From Bog-473 sp963721585 (GTDB lineage: Bacteria > Actinomycetota > Acidimicrobiia > Acidimicrobiales > RAAP-2), in contig CAVRJN010000008.1 of the NCBI GenBank assembly GCA_963721585.1, positions 806,001-870,000 on the forward strand: DNA of 64,000 nucleotides. The letters are read 5' to 3'. A program made the translations under genes and the position numbers. Positions 1-7,701 of this stretch are shown in pieces. How positions within the stretch are numbered: position 1 is the first letter of the stretch; each line of letters opens with the position of its first letter. The notes under the pieces were generated by a model. That model was not told where the DNA came from. It saw nothing but the letters and a program-made list of their open reading frames with translations, and did no database searches.

Positions 1-908
1 AGCCCCTGCTCCCATTCTATGGACGGCGCCCAACCCAGCTCGTTACGCAGCTTGGAAGCGTCGAGGACGTAGCGCCGGTCGTGACCGGGACGATCCGGGA
101 CGATGGTCTTGAGCGACGCCGGCTTCCCCAAGGCGGCGAGGATGCGATCGGCCACCTCCATGATGGAGGCCTCCACGCCGCTGCCGACATGGTACGTCTC
201 CCCCACCCGTCCGCGGGCCAACACCGCATCGATGGCGGTGCAGTGGTCGTTCACGTGCAGCCATTCGCGGCGGTTCTCCGTGCTGGCATAGAGCGTCAGC
301 GCTTTGTCGTCGAGCGCCAGGGCGCAGAAGTGCGGGATCAGCTTCTCGGGGAACTGGTAGGGGCCGTAGTTGTTGGCACAGTTGGTGATGGTTATGGGCA
401 GTCCGTAGGTCTCTGAGTAGGCGCGTACTGCGTGATCAGCCCCGGCCTTCGACGCGTTGTAGGGCGTGCGGGGCCGATAGGGCGAGTCCTCGTGGAAGGC
501 CTCGTCGGCGTCGAGCGGCAGGTCCCCGTAGACCTCGCAGGTCGAAACGTGGTGGAAGCGCGCCACGCCGGCCTGGCGAGCCGCCTCGAGCATCGTCTGG
601 GTCCCGAGGACGTTCGTCCGGAAGAACAGGCCGGGATTGAGCACCGCCAGCGAGTTGTGCGATTCGGCGGCGAAGTGGACGATCGTGTCGATCTCTTCGC
701 CCCGCAACGCCTTCTCGGCCGCTATCGGGTCGCAGATGTCCCCTTGGACGAAGACGATCCTGTCCTCGATATCGGACAGGCTGGGTCGGTTGCCGGCGTA
801 GGTGAGGACGTCGTAGACGACCACATGGTCCTCGGGGTGCTGTTCGACCCAGTAACGGGCGAAGTTCGACCCGATGAAACCGGCACCTCCCGTGACAAGA
901 AGGCGCAT
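1..908 (-). CDS. dTDP-glucose 4,6-dehydratase-like SDR (3' end cut by window edge)
   Basis: Extended short-chain dehydrogenase/reductase of the RmlB type, which converts dTDP-glucose to the 4-keto-6-deoxy sugar for rhamnose and related cell-surface sugars. I read it directly from the minus strand: ATG at 908, about 302 codons, running off the left edge. The N-terminus has the NAD-binding TGGAGFIGSN glycine motif. The catalytic YNASK (YxxxK) is present, followed by NNYGPYQFPEKLIP and an REWLHVNDHC segment typical of RmlB. Classical RmlB has STDEVYG, with the Asp-Glu pair acting in dehydration. Here the segment reads STCEVYG, so the Asp is Cys while the Glu is kept. The substrate may therefore be a different nucleotide sugar. 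Family is certain; exact substrate is inferred. Confidence 0.85.
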   Translation of the reverse strand, partial: MRLLVTGGAGFIGSNFARYWVEQHPEDHVVVYDVLTYAGNRPSLSDIEDRIVFVQGDICDPIAAEKALRGEEIDTIVHFAAESHNSLAVLNPGLFFRTNVLGTQTMLEAARQAGVARFHHVSTCEVYGDLPLDADEAFHEDSPYRPRTPYNASKAGADHAVRAYSETYGLPITITNCANNYGPYQFPEKLIPHFCALALDDKALTLYASTENRREWLHVNDHCTAIDAVLARGRVGETYHVGSGVEASIMEVADRILAALGKPASLKTIVPDRPGHDRRYVLDASKLRNELGWAPSIEWEQG

Positions 909-921
909 AGTGGCGGCGATA

Positions 922-1710
922 TTAGCCCAGGCCCGGAGCTCCATCCCGATCCTGGTCAGACCGGAGATGCACCACATCCCCGGCGCTGACGGGCCGGGGA
1001 CCCGAGGCCGTCTGGACCACCAGCCGACCGGCGTCGTCGATGGCATCAGCCCGGCCGATCAACTCCTCGCCGGCCATCATGACCCGCACCCGCTGGCCGA
1101 GCGTGGCGCACCGCCTTCGCACCTCGTCGGCCAGATCTCGCCGCCCGGCGGACTCTTCCAGCAGTTCACACCGGGGTTCCAATGCCGCTAGGACGTGGTC
1201 GAGGAGGACCCGGCGGTCCACCGGCCGTGCCGCCGCGCTCACGTCGTCGAGGCAGGTCCCGGCCGCTTCGGCCGGCCCCGGCCAGGCCACGTTGATCCCG
1301 ATGCCGACGATGACGGCGCTCAGGTCGGGCCCTGCGAATTCCGCCTCGGCCAGGACACCGGCCAGCTTGGCGCCGTCGAGCAGCAGGTCGTTGGGCCATT
1401 TGAGGACCGGCTCCACCCCGGCGACCTCCCGGCAGGCGTCCGCCCCCGCCAGCGCCACCGCACCGGCGCACAGGTGCACGTCCTCGGCCCCGCAGGCTGG
1501 TCGGAGGAGGACCGAGGCCAAGACGTTCGCCCCGGGCGGTGATTCCCAGCGGCGGTCGAGGCGCCCCCGGCCGGCCGTCTGGTGGTCGGCCACGGCGACC
1601 AGCCCGGCGGGCGCCCCCCGACGAGCCCGGCCACGGACGTAGGTGTTGGTCGAGTCGACCTCGTCGAGCCAGTGGATGTCCCACTCGCCGCCCCACATGG
1701 CAGACACCAT
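922..1710 (-). CDS. birA: Biotin-[acetyl-CoA-carboxylase] ligase (BirA, catalytic type)
   Basis: Cytosolic ligase that makes biotinyl-AMP and attaches biotin to the lysine of carboxyl carrier domains. About 262 aa. It starts with the substrate-recognition segment around DEVDSTN, then the biotin-binding QTAGRGR loop, KWPNDLLL and GVLAE, and a short C-terminal SH3-like domain (RVRVMMAGEELIGRADAIDD). There is no N-terminal helix-turn-helix, so this is the monofunctional, non-repressor class. A longer in-frame start at 1782 would run into the divergent carboxylase gene; ATG 1710 (or ATG 1698) fits better, although neither has a clear Shine-Dalgarno. It is divergent from, and 47 bp away from, the gene for its probable substrate, the biotinylated carboxylase alpha subunit. 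Confidence 0.92.
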   Translation of the reverse strand: MVSAMWGGEWDIHWLDEVDSTNTYVRGRARRGAPAGLVAVADHQTAGRGRLDRRWESPPGANVLASVLLRPACGAEDVHLCAGAVALAGADACREVAGVEPVLKWPNDLLLDGAKLAGVLAEAEFAGPDLSAVIVGIGINVAWPGPAEAAGTCLDDVSAAARPVDRRVLLDHVLAALEPRCELLEESAGRRDLADEVRRRCATLGQRVRVMMAGEELIGRADAIDDAGRLVVQTASGPRPVSAGDVVHLRSDQDRDGAPGLG

Positions 1711-1757
1711 AGGGTGCGTGCAATTGTGATGGTCCGCCGTACGGAGGAAAGGCCAGC

Positions 1758-3521
1758 GTGATCCAGAAGGTCCTGATTGCAAATCGTGGTGAGATTGCCG
1801 TCCGGGTGATCCGGACGTGTCGCGAGCTCGGCATCGCCACCGTGGCGGTGTATTCCAACCTCGATCGCGACGCCCTGCATGTCCGCATGGCCGACGAGGC
1901 GTACGCCCTCGGCGGTGAGACGGCGGCCGAGAGCTACCTCAACACCGAGGCGATCCTCCACGCCATTGAGGAGAGCGGAGCAGACGCCGTCCACCCCGGC
2001 TACGGCTTCTTCTCCGAGAACACCGACTTCGCCCGCGCCATCACCGAGCGGGGCGTCACCTTCATTGGGCCGCCGCCCGAGGCCATTGAGGTCATGGGTG
2101 ACAAAATCAGCTCCCGTCTGGCCGCAGAGAAAGTCGGCGTGGCGGGGGTCCCCGGCCGCTCCGAGCCGCTGACCTCGCCTGACGAGGTGGTGGCATTCGG
2201 AGACCTGCACGGGTGGCCGGTCGCCATCAAGGCCGCCTACGGCGGTGGTGGGCGCGGCATGAAGGTCGTCGCCGCAGCTGAGGACGCGGCCGAAGCGATG
2301 GAGTCGGCGGCCCGCGAGGCGCAGGCCTACTTCGGCCGCCCGGAGATCTACGTGGAGCGCTACCTGGCCTGGCCCCGCCACGTTGAGATGCAGGTGTTGG
2401 CCGACCAGCACGGCCACACGCTGTGGCTCGGCGAGCGGGACTGCTCCGCCCAGCGACGCCACCAGAAGCTGGTGGAGGAGAGCCCCGCTCCGGACTTCCC
2501 CGAGCATGTCCGTCACGCCATGGGCATGGCAGCGGTCAAGGTCTCCCAGGCCTGCGGCTACTACAACGCCGGGACCGTCGAGTTCCTCTACGAAGACGGG
2601 GAGTTCTACTTCCTCGAGATGAACACCCGGCTGCAGGTGGAGCACCCGGTGACCGAGTTGGTCACCGGGCTCGACCTCGTCGCCTGGCAGATCCGCATCG
2701 CCTCGGGTGAGGCCCTGGACTTCACCCAGGAGGACATCAGCCGCAACGGACACGCCATCGAGGTCCGCATCAACGCGGAAGACCCGAGCGGGGGCCGCTT
2801 CTCGCCCTCGCCCGGCACCCTCACGTCGTTCCACGCGGCCTCGGGCCCGGGCGTCCGGCTCGATGCCGGCTACGAGTCAGGCGACACGGTGTCGCAGTAC
2901 TACGACAACCTCATTGCCAAAATGATCGTCTGGGCCCCTGACCGCGAGGCGGCACGGCGCCGCATGCTGCGTGCCATCGGTGAGACCCAGATCACCGGCG
3001 TCGCCACCACACTGCCGGCGGACGTGGCGATCCTGAGCCACCCGGACTTCGTGGCGGCCACGCACTCGACCAAATGGGTCGAGGACACGCTCGACCTCGG
3101 CAATCTGGTCGTCGAGGCGGCCGGTGCACCGGCGCCGACGCCGACCGAGGACGAGGTGCCGACCGTGCAGCGTGACGTGACCGCCGAGGTCGACGGGCGG
3201 CGCTTCTCGGTGCGCCTCTGGGTGCCCGATTTGGGCACCTCGGCAGCACCGGGGCGAGTCGCCGGTAGGCCCAAGAGAGCGGCCGTCGCGGCGGCAGCCG
3301 GCAGCGGGTCGGGGCAGGTGACGGTCCCCATGCAAGGGACCATCGTCAAGGTTCTCGTCGCGGTGGGTGACGTGGTCGAGGTGGGCCAGACGATCTGCCT
3401 GCTCGAGGCGATGAAGATGGAGAACGCCGTGGCGGCGGAGAAGGACGGCGTCGTCAAGGAGGTAAAGGTGGGCGCCGGCGACTCCGTCGGTGCCGGCGAT
3501 GTCGTTGCGGTCATTGAATAG
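1758..3521 (+). CDS. accA: Biotin-dependent acyl-CoA carboxylase alpha subunit (biotin carboxylase + BCCP)
   Basis: 587 aa. The N-terminal biotin carboxylase domain (1 to about 450) starts KVLIANRGEIAVRVIRTCRELG. It has the ATP-grasp glycine loop AAYGGGGRGMKVV, the conserved ERDCS region and EMNTRLQVEHPVTE. A BT-like linker follows. The C-terminal biotin carboxyl carrier domain carries EAMKMEN, whose Lys is biotinylated. The protein carboxylates biotin with ATP and bicarbonate and works with a carboxyltransferase beta subunit not seen in this window. The substrate could be acetyl-, propionyl- or a longer acyl-CoA; the nearby mutase and adenosyltransferase genes make propionyl-CoA attractive. 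GTG start with a strong GGAGGAAAGG Shine-Dalgarno 6 to 7 nt upstream. The next gene begins at the base after its stop. Confidence 0.93.
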   Translation: MIQKVLIANRGEIAVRVIRTCRELGIATVAVYSNLDRDALHVRMADEAYALGGETAAESYLNTEAILHAIEESGADAVHPGYGFFSENTDFARAITERGVTFIGPPPEAIEVMGDKISSRLAAEKVGVAGVPGRSEPLTSPDEVVAFGDLHGWPVAIKAAYGGGGRGMKVVAAAEDAAEAMESAAREAQAYFGRPEIYVERYLAWPRHVEMQVLADQHGHTLWLGERDCSAQRRHQKLVEESPAPDFPEHVRHAMGMAAVKVSQACGYYNAGTVEFLYEDGEFYFLEMNTRLQVEHPVTELVTGLDLVAWQIRIASGEALDFTQEDISRNGHAIEVRINAEDPSGGRFSPSPGTLTSFHAASGPGVRLDAGYESGDTVSQYYDNLIAKMIVWAPDREAARRRMLRAIGETQITGVATTLPADVAILSHPDFVAATHSTKWVEDTLDLGNLVVEAAGAPAPTPTEDEVPTVQRDVTAEVDGRRFSVRLWVPDLGTSAAPGRVAGRPKRAAVAAAAGSGSGQVTVPMQGTIVKVLVAVGDVVEVGQTICLLEAMKMENAVAAEKDGVVKEVKVGAGDSVGAGDVVAVIE

Positions 3522-4700
3522 ATGTCCGTCACGCCCCTTTCAGCGCCATCGGCCAAGGAGGCGGCCGCCGCGGTCATCGAGGGGCACCTGGACGAGCTCG
3601 TCGCCCTGAGCCATTCGGTCCACTCCACGCCGGAGCTGTGCTTCGGGGAGACCTCGTCGGCCCTCGCCGTGGCCGAGGCGCTGCGTGCGGGTGGGCTCTC
3701 CGTACGGGAGGGCGTCTACGAGCTGCCCACGGCGCTTGAATCCCGGGCCGGTGACGGAGAGCTGGTCGTGGCGCTATGCGCCGAATACGACGCCCTGCCC
3801 GATGTGGGCCACGCCTGCGGGCACAACATCATCGCCGCCACGGCCGTGGGAGCCGGGCTGGCGCTGGCCTCTCTGGCGGACGGCCTCGGGCTCACCGTCC
3901 GCGTGCTCGGCACCCCCGCCGAGGAGGGCGGTGGCGGGAAGGTGCTCATGCTCGAACGCGGCGCCTTCGCCGGCGTGCATGCCGCCATGATGGTGCACCC
4001 CTGGCCGACGGAGCGGCTCACCGGGCGCTGCCTGGCCGTGGCGCACTTCGACGTGCACTTCAGCGGACGCGAGGCCCACGCCTCGGCCGCACCCTGGGAG
4101 GGGGTCAATGCGCAGGACGCCCTGACGATCGCCCAGGTGGCCATCGGCCTTCTGCGTCAGCAACTGCCTCCGGGCGATCAGGTGCACGGGGTGGTCACCC
4201 ACAGTTCGGCCGCCGCCAACATCATCCCGGCCTCGGTCACCGCGCGCTACATGGTTCGCTCACGCACTGCCCACGGGCTGGCCGCCCTGCGTCCCCGTGT
4301 GGAGGCCTGTTTCGAGGCGGGAGCGCTCGCCTCAGGGTGTTCGCTCGGCTACGACGAGCTGTCACCGGTGTACTCGCACATGGAGGCCGACCCCGGGCTC
4401 CTGCAGGCCTACCGGGTCAACGCCGAGGCGCTCGGTAGGCACTTCGACGCCGACGACGACGGGGCGCCTCTCCCCACGTTCTCGACGGACATGGCCAACG
4501 TCTCGCTGGCGGTACCGACCATCCACCCGCTTATCGGCATTGAGACCCACGGGGCCGTCAATCATCAACGCGAGTTCGCTGCCGCCTGTGTCACCCCCTC
4601 GGCGGATGCCGCCGTCCGGGACGGCGCGATCGCACTGGCCTGGACGGCTATCGACGCCGCCACGGATCCGGCACTCCGGGCGCGGTTGCTCGGCGCGTGA
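3522..4700 (+). CDS. M20-family metallo-amidohydrolase (AbgB/amidohydrolase-like)
   Basis: 392 aa, M20D-type zinc or manganese hydrolase that cleaves amide bonds, for example of N-acyl amino acids or aminobenzoyl-glutamate-type substrates. Visible metal-site motifs are YDALPDVGHACGHN (residues about 88 to 101) and GTPAEEGGGGK with the catalytic Glu. There is a lid/dimerisation domain with SGREAHASAAPWEGVNA in the middle, and a C-terminal GIETHGAVNHQREF supplying the last His ligand. ATG starts immediately after the carboxylase stop (no spacer), and its own stop overlaps the next start by 4 nt (GTGA), so the three genes look like one transcript. The physiological substrate cannot be told from the sequence. 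Confidence 0.88.
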   Translation: MSVTPLSAPSAKEAAAAVIEGHLDELVALSHSVHSTPELCFGETSSALAVAEALRAGGLSVREGVYELPTALESRAGDGELVVALCAEYDALPDVGHACGHNIIAATAVGAGLALASLADGLGLTVRVLGTPAEEGGGGKVLMLERGAFAGVHAAMMVHPWPTERLTGRCLAVAHFDVHFSGREAHASAAPWEGVNAQDALTIAQVAIGLLRQQLPPGDQVHGVVTHSSAAANIIPASVTARYMVRSRTAHGLAALRPRVEACFEAGALASGCSLGYDELSPVYSHMEADPGLLQAYRVNAEALGRHFDADDDGAPLPTFSTDMANVSLAVPTIHPLIGIETHGAVNHQREFAAACVTPSADAAVRDGAIALAWTAIDAATDPALRARLLGA

Positions 4701-4993
4701 TCACCGAGCACGCGCTGCTCGAGGTCATTCCCGGGCAGGAAGACGCGTTCCTCGAGGCGATGGACAGGGCAAAGGCCCACATCGCCGGCAGCCCGGGATT
4801 CGCCTCACTGCGGGTCGAGCGGTGCGTGGAGCGACCCAGCTGCTTCCTGCTCCTGGTGGAGTGGGAGCGCCTGGAGGATCACACAAGGGGATTTCGGGAC
4901 TCGGCGGCGTACCAGGAGTGGCGCACCGCGCTGCACCACTTCTACGAACCCTTCCCGGTTGTGGAGCATTTCGAGGCCGTCGTCACCGCCTGA
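4697..4993 (+). CDS. Antibiotic biosynthesis monooxygenase (ABM) domain protein
   Basis: 98 aa, a single dimeric alpha+beta ABM-type domain: ITEHALLEVIPGQEDAFLEAM, then SPGFASLRVERCVERP, FLLLVEWERLEDHTRGFRDS, and WRTALHHFYEPFPVVEHFE. This fold is used by quinol and heme monooxygenases and by many small proteins of unknown role. GTG start overlaps the upstream amidohydrolase stop as GTGA, which suggests translational coupling. Function beyond the fold is not predictable. Confidence 0.85.
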   Translation: MITEHALLEVIPGQEDAFLEAMDRAKAHIAGSPGFASLRVERCVERPSCFLLLVEWERLEDHTRGFRDSAAYQEWRTALHHFYEPFPVVEHFEAVVTA

Positions 4994-5115
4994 ATCGCTC
5001 TGCGACGGAGGTGACGAATGTCGTCAGAAGTGCGACATGACATCGCAATCAGATTCCAAGGGCCCGGCCAGGTGTCTCCGAGTTCAGCTTGAAGCTTGCC
5101 CGTCAGGCTCACGGC

Positions 5116-5409
5116 ATGCACATCATCACGCTCGACTCGTGCCACAGCACCTGGATCTTCGATGCCCGCCAGTTGCGTTTCTGTCGCATTCTCCGGGGCA
5201 TCGCCGTCGGGCAGCGCCGGATCTCCACGGAATGGCGCCCCTACTGGGAGCTCGAGATCGACTCGCACGGGAAGACCTTCACGGTCGTCCTCGACGAGGC
5301 TCGGACGCGCCTCATCGGTTCGTCCATCCACACGCAGGACTGTACGCAGTGCGGCAGCTCCCCCACGGCCGAGATATCGCTCCGGGACATTCAGCGCGCT
5401 GTCGCCTGA
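5116..5409 (+). CDS. Small hypothetical protein
   Basis: 97 aa starting MHIITLDSCHSTWIFDARQL; a TTG 27 nt upstream is the alternative start. The protein is rich in beta-type segments (YWELEIDSHGKTFTVVLDEA). It has four Cys, two of them close together near the C-terminus (TQDCTQCGSS). Codon choice is G/C-ending as in neighbours, which supports coding. I do not recognise the family. It is separated from the ABM gene by about 120 bp and from the next gene by about 100 bp, so it is probably a single unit. Confidence 0.6.
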   Translation: MHIITLDSCHSTWIFDARQLRFCRILRGIAVGQRRISTEWRPYWELEIDSHGKTFTVVLDEARTRLIGSSIHTQDCTQCGSSPTAEISLRDIQRAVA

Positions 5410-5507
5410 CAAGTCCCTTCGCAGAGGTCGCTCCCCCGGCGCGGGCGCCGCGTGCATCCGGCTCCACCTACCGGCGAGGCCACCCCGGCCGGTAACGTCA
5501 GCCCTCA

Positions 5508-6299
5508 ATGGACGAGCGCCAGGAGCGCGAAGTGGAGGAGGCCAGGCTGGTCCTCGACGCGCGGCAGGAGTTGTACGGAGAGTCTGACCCCGCCACGTTC
5601 GACGCCATGCTGCAGCTGGGCCGGGCCCTGCGCGACTCGGGCCGGCTCCGCGAGGCCGAACGGGTGCTGACGACGTCGCTTTCCCTGCAGAACCGTTCGG
5701 CCGTCCAGGACGACGTGCGGGTGCGGCGCACTGACTTCAACCTCGCCATCGTCCTCGACCGGCTCGGCGAGCACGAGGCAGCCCGGCGGCTCTGGGAGCG
5801 TGTCCTCGAGTCCTCCGACGAGGACGACGGCCCTGACAGCGAGCTCTCCCGGCAAACCGCCATCAACCTGGCCATCACCCTCCGGAAGCTTCGCCGCTAC
5901 GGCGGCGAGTTCCCGCTGCGGGTGCGGGTCCTCGACTCCACCCGGCGAATCGTCGGCCCCGACAGCATCGAGACCTCCAAGGCCGAGATCGATCTGGCTC
6001 AGACCCATCGGCATCTCGGCAATCACGACATGGCGCTGGGACTGTTCACCGAAGCTCTCGCCGGTCTGGAACGAAATGGAGGAGACCAGCGCACGATCCT
6101 CTATCAGAAGTGGGCCATCGCAACGGAGTTGGTGGCGCTCAAGCGGTCCAAGGAGGCCTCATTGATGTTCGATCAGGTCGTCGCCGGCGCCCTCGAACAC
6201 CTCGAGCCCGACGATCCCTTTCGGCGGAGCGCGGTACGGCAACGACGGGGATACTGGCTGATCGGCAAGTTCTCCGGATTCGGCCGCAAGGCGCGTTGA
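5508..6299 (+). CDS. Tetratricopeptide-repeat protein
   Basis: 263 aa, almost entirely helical TPR-like repeats, for example TFDAMLQLGRALRDSGRLREAERVL, DFNLAIVLDRLGEHEAARRLWERVL and EIDLAQTHRHLGNHDMALGLFTEAL. The spacing and small-residue pattern fit TPR-10/TPR-12 types (kinesin light chain-like). No enzymatic domain, signal peptide or membrane segment is visible, so it is likely a cytosolic scaffold for protein contacts. Partners are unknown. Confidence 0.8.
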   Translation: MDERQEREVEEARLVLDARQELYGESDPATFDAMLQLGRALRDSGRLREAERVLTTSLSLQNRSAVQDDVRVRRTDFNLAIVLDRLGEHEAARRLWERVLESSDEDDGPDSELSRQTAINLAITLRKLRRYGGEFPLRVRVLDSTRRIVGPDSIETSKAEIDLAQTHRHLGNHDMALGLFTEALAGLERNGGDQRTILYQKWAIATELVALKRSKEASLMFDQVVAGALEHLEPDDPFRRSAVRQRRGYWLIGKFSGFGRKAR

Positions 6300-6329
6300 G
6301 GCAGGGCACAGAGCGATGACGCCGGACCA

Positions 6330-7001
6330 TTGAGGGACAAGGACCGATCGCAGGGACACATCCGCACACTGCTGGCCCTCGATGTTGACGGCGTGATCCT
6401 CGATCCCCAGCGCGGCGGGCGCGGGCGGTGGCAGATTGCTTTCGGCGAGCGCTTCGGCGTCGACGCGGGCCGCTTGGACGACACCTTTTTCGCCACGGCC
6501 TGGCTCGATGTCATCACCGGGAAGCGCCCCGTCGAGTCCGCATTGAACGAGGCGCTGCAGGAGCTGGGATGGGGCATGGGCGTGGACGCTGCGCTCCAAT
6601 GCTGGTTCGAGGAGGACTTCGTCACGGTGCCGACTGTGATGGCCGCGGCCGCGGCCTGGTCGCAACTGGGCATTCCGCTGGCGTTGGTCTCCAACCAGGA
6701 GCCCCGGAGGGCCCGCTTCATAGGGGACCGCCTCGCTTCATTGCTTCCGATCGGTGGGGTCGCGTTCTCGGGTGACCTGGGCGTCGTGAAGAGCGATCCG
6801 GCCTTCTACGACCGGGCGGAGCGCCGCCTCGGCGTCGTCGGCCTCGGACAGTCAGTGGTCTTTCTCGACGATACCCCGAGCAACGTCGCGACCGCGGCGC
6901 GACACGGATGGACGGCCATCCACTACGCGAAGGACAAGGATTGGGAGCGCGAGGTTGCCGCCGCGCTGCAGCACGCGCGGGGTGGCCCCGCACGGTCTTG
7001 A
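6330..7001 (+). CDS. HAD-superfamily hydrolase
   Basis: 223 aa. Motif I is LALDVDGVILD, with the nucleophile and acid/base Asp residues. Motif II is in LALVSNQEP. Motif III is a Lys in GVVKSDPAFY, and motif IV is VVFLDDTPSNVATAARHGW. The layout is that of HAD-IA phosphatases or haloacid dehalogenase-like enzymes acting on small phosphorylated metabolites. A TTG at 6330 is the best start seen; the first 14 residues before motif I are not conserved, so the true start could be a little downstream. The substrate is unknown. Confidence 0.82.
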   Translation: MRDKDRSQGHIRTLLALDVDGVILDPQRGGRGRWQIAFGERFGVDAGRLDDTFFATAWLDVITGKRPVESALNEALQELGWGMGVDAALQCWFEEDFVTVPTVMAAAAAWSQLGIPLALVSNQEPRRARFIGDRLASLLPIGGVAFSGDLGVVKSDPAFYDRAERRLGVVGLGQSVVFLDDTPSNVATAARHGWTAIHYAKDKDWEREVAAALQHARGGPARS

Positions 7002-7035
7002 GCCGGACCGAGCACGGATCGGTGGCCGGGCGGTT

Positions 7036-7698
7036 TCAGGCGGTCGGGCCGACGAACATGTCGAAGCACTCCTCGAGCCCGACGATCTCAATGTCGGAGC
7101 GGCGACGCGCTTCCCAGGCGTCCCGTCCGATGCGGAAGCGAATCGTGCGCCCCGAGCCGACCCGACGGTGCCCTCTCGCCTCCCCATTTTCCTCGTACCC
7201 GACCGAACGCGAGGTCGCGAGGGAGGCCACGTTGTCCTCGAAGGCGCCGCTGAGCGCCTCCTCCGCCCCGAGCCCGGCAAAGGCCAGGTGCAGGATGGCC
7301 TCGCGCATCTCCCGTCCCAGACCCTGCCCCTGGAATGCCAGCCCGAGCCATGACCCCGTCTCTACTGATCGGACGGCTCGGTAGTGTGCGGCCTCGACGC
7401 TCTGCACACCCACGGGCTTGCCTTCTATGAAAGCGGCGCCGGTGAACGTCCAGTTGTCGGGTGACCAGTTGGCTCTGTGCCGCCACATCCACTGAGCGGC
7501 CTCCCGGGCCCGCCGCTGTGGTTCGACATCGGTCCAAGGGAAGAAGAAGGGCATGGTGCCGGGATCGTGGATCCCGGCGTCGATCAACTCGACGAAGGCG
7601 GCCAGATCCGCTTCCCGGAGCAGACGAACCTCCAGGCGTGGCGTGCGGACAGTGAGATCGAACAGCGGCCAGAACCTGGTCGATCCCCCCGCCGTCAC
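7036..7698 (-). CDS. GNAT-family N-acetyltransferase (RimJ/RimL-like)
   Basis: 220 aa acetyl-CoA-dependent acyltransferase. It begins with a RimJ-type LRTPRLEVRLLREADLAAF-like segment. The central beta strand is VETGSWLGLAFQGQGLGREMREA, containing the Q/GxGxG/A acetyl-CoA loop as QGQGLG. A C-terminal NVASLATSRSVGYEENG motif is typical of the family. GTG start lies 3 nt after the stop of the mutase gene and on the same strand, so the two are probably co-transcribed. Substrate (protein N-terminus, small amine or other) is not determinable. Confidence 0.87.
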   Translation of the reverse strand: MTAGGSTRFWPLFDLTVRTPRLEVRLLREADLAAFVELIDAGIHDPGTMPFFFPWTDVEPQRRAREAAQWMWRHRANWSPDNWTFTGAAFIEGKPVGVQSVEAAHYRAVRSVETGSWLGLAFQGQGLGREMREAILHLAFAGLGAEEALSGAFEDNVASLATSRSVGYEENGEARGHRRVGSGRTIRFRIGRDAWEARRRSDIEIVGLEECFDMFVGPTA

Positions 7699-7701
7699 TG
7701 C

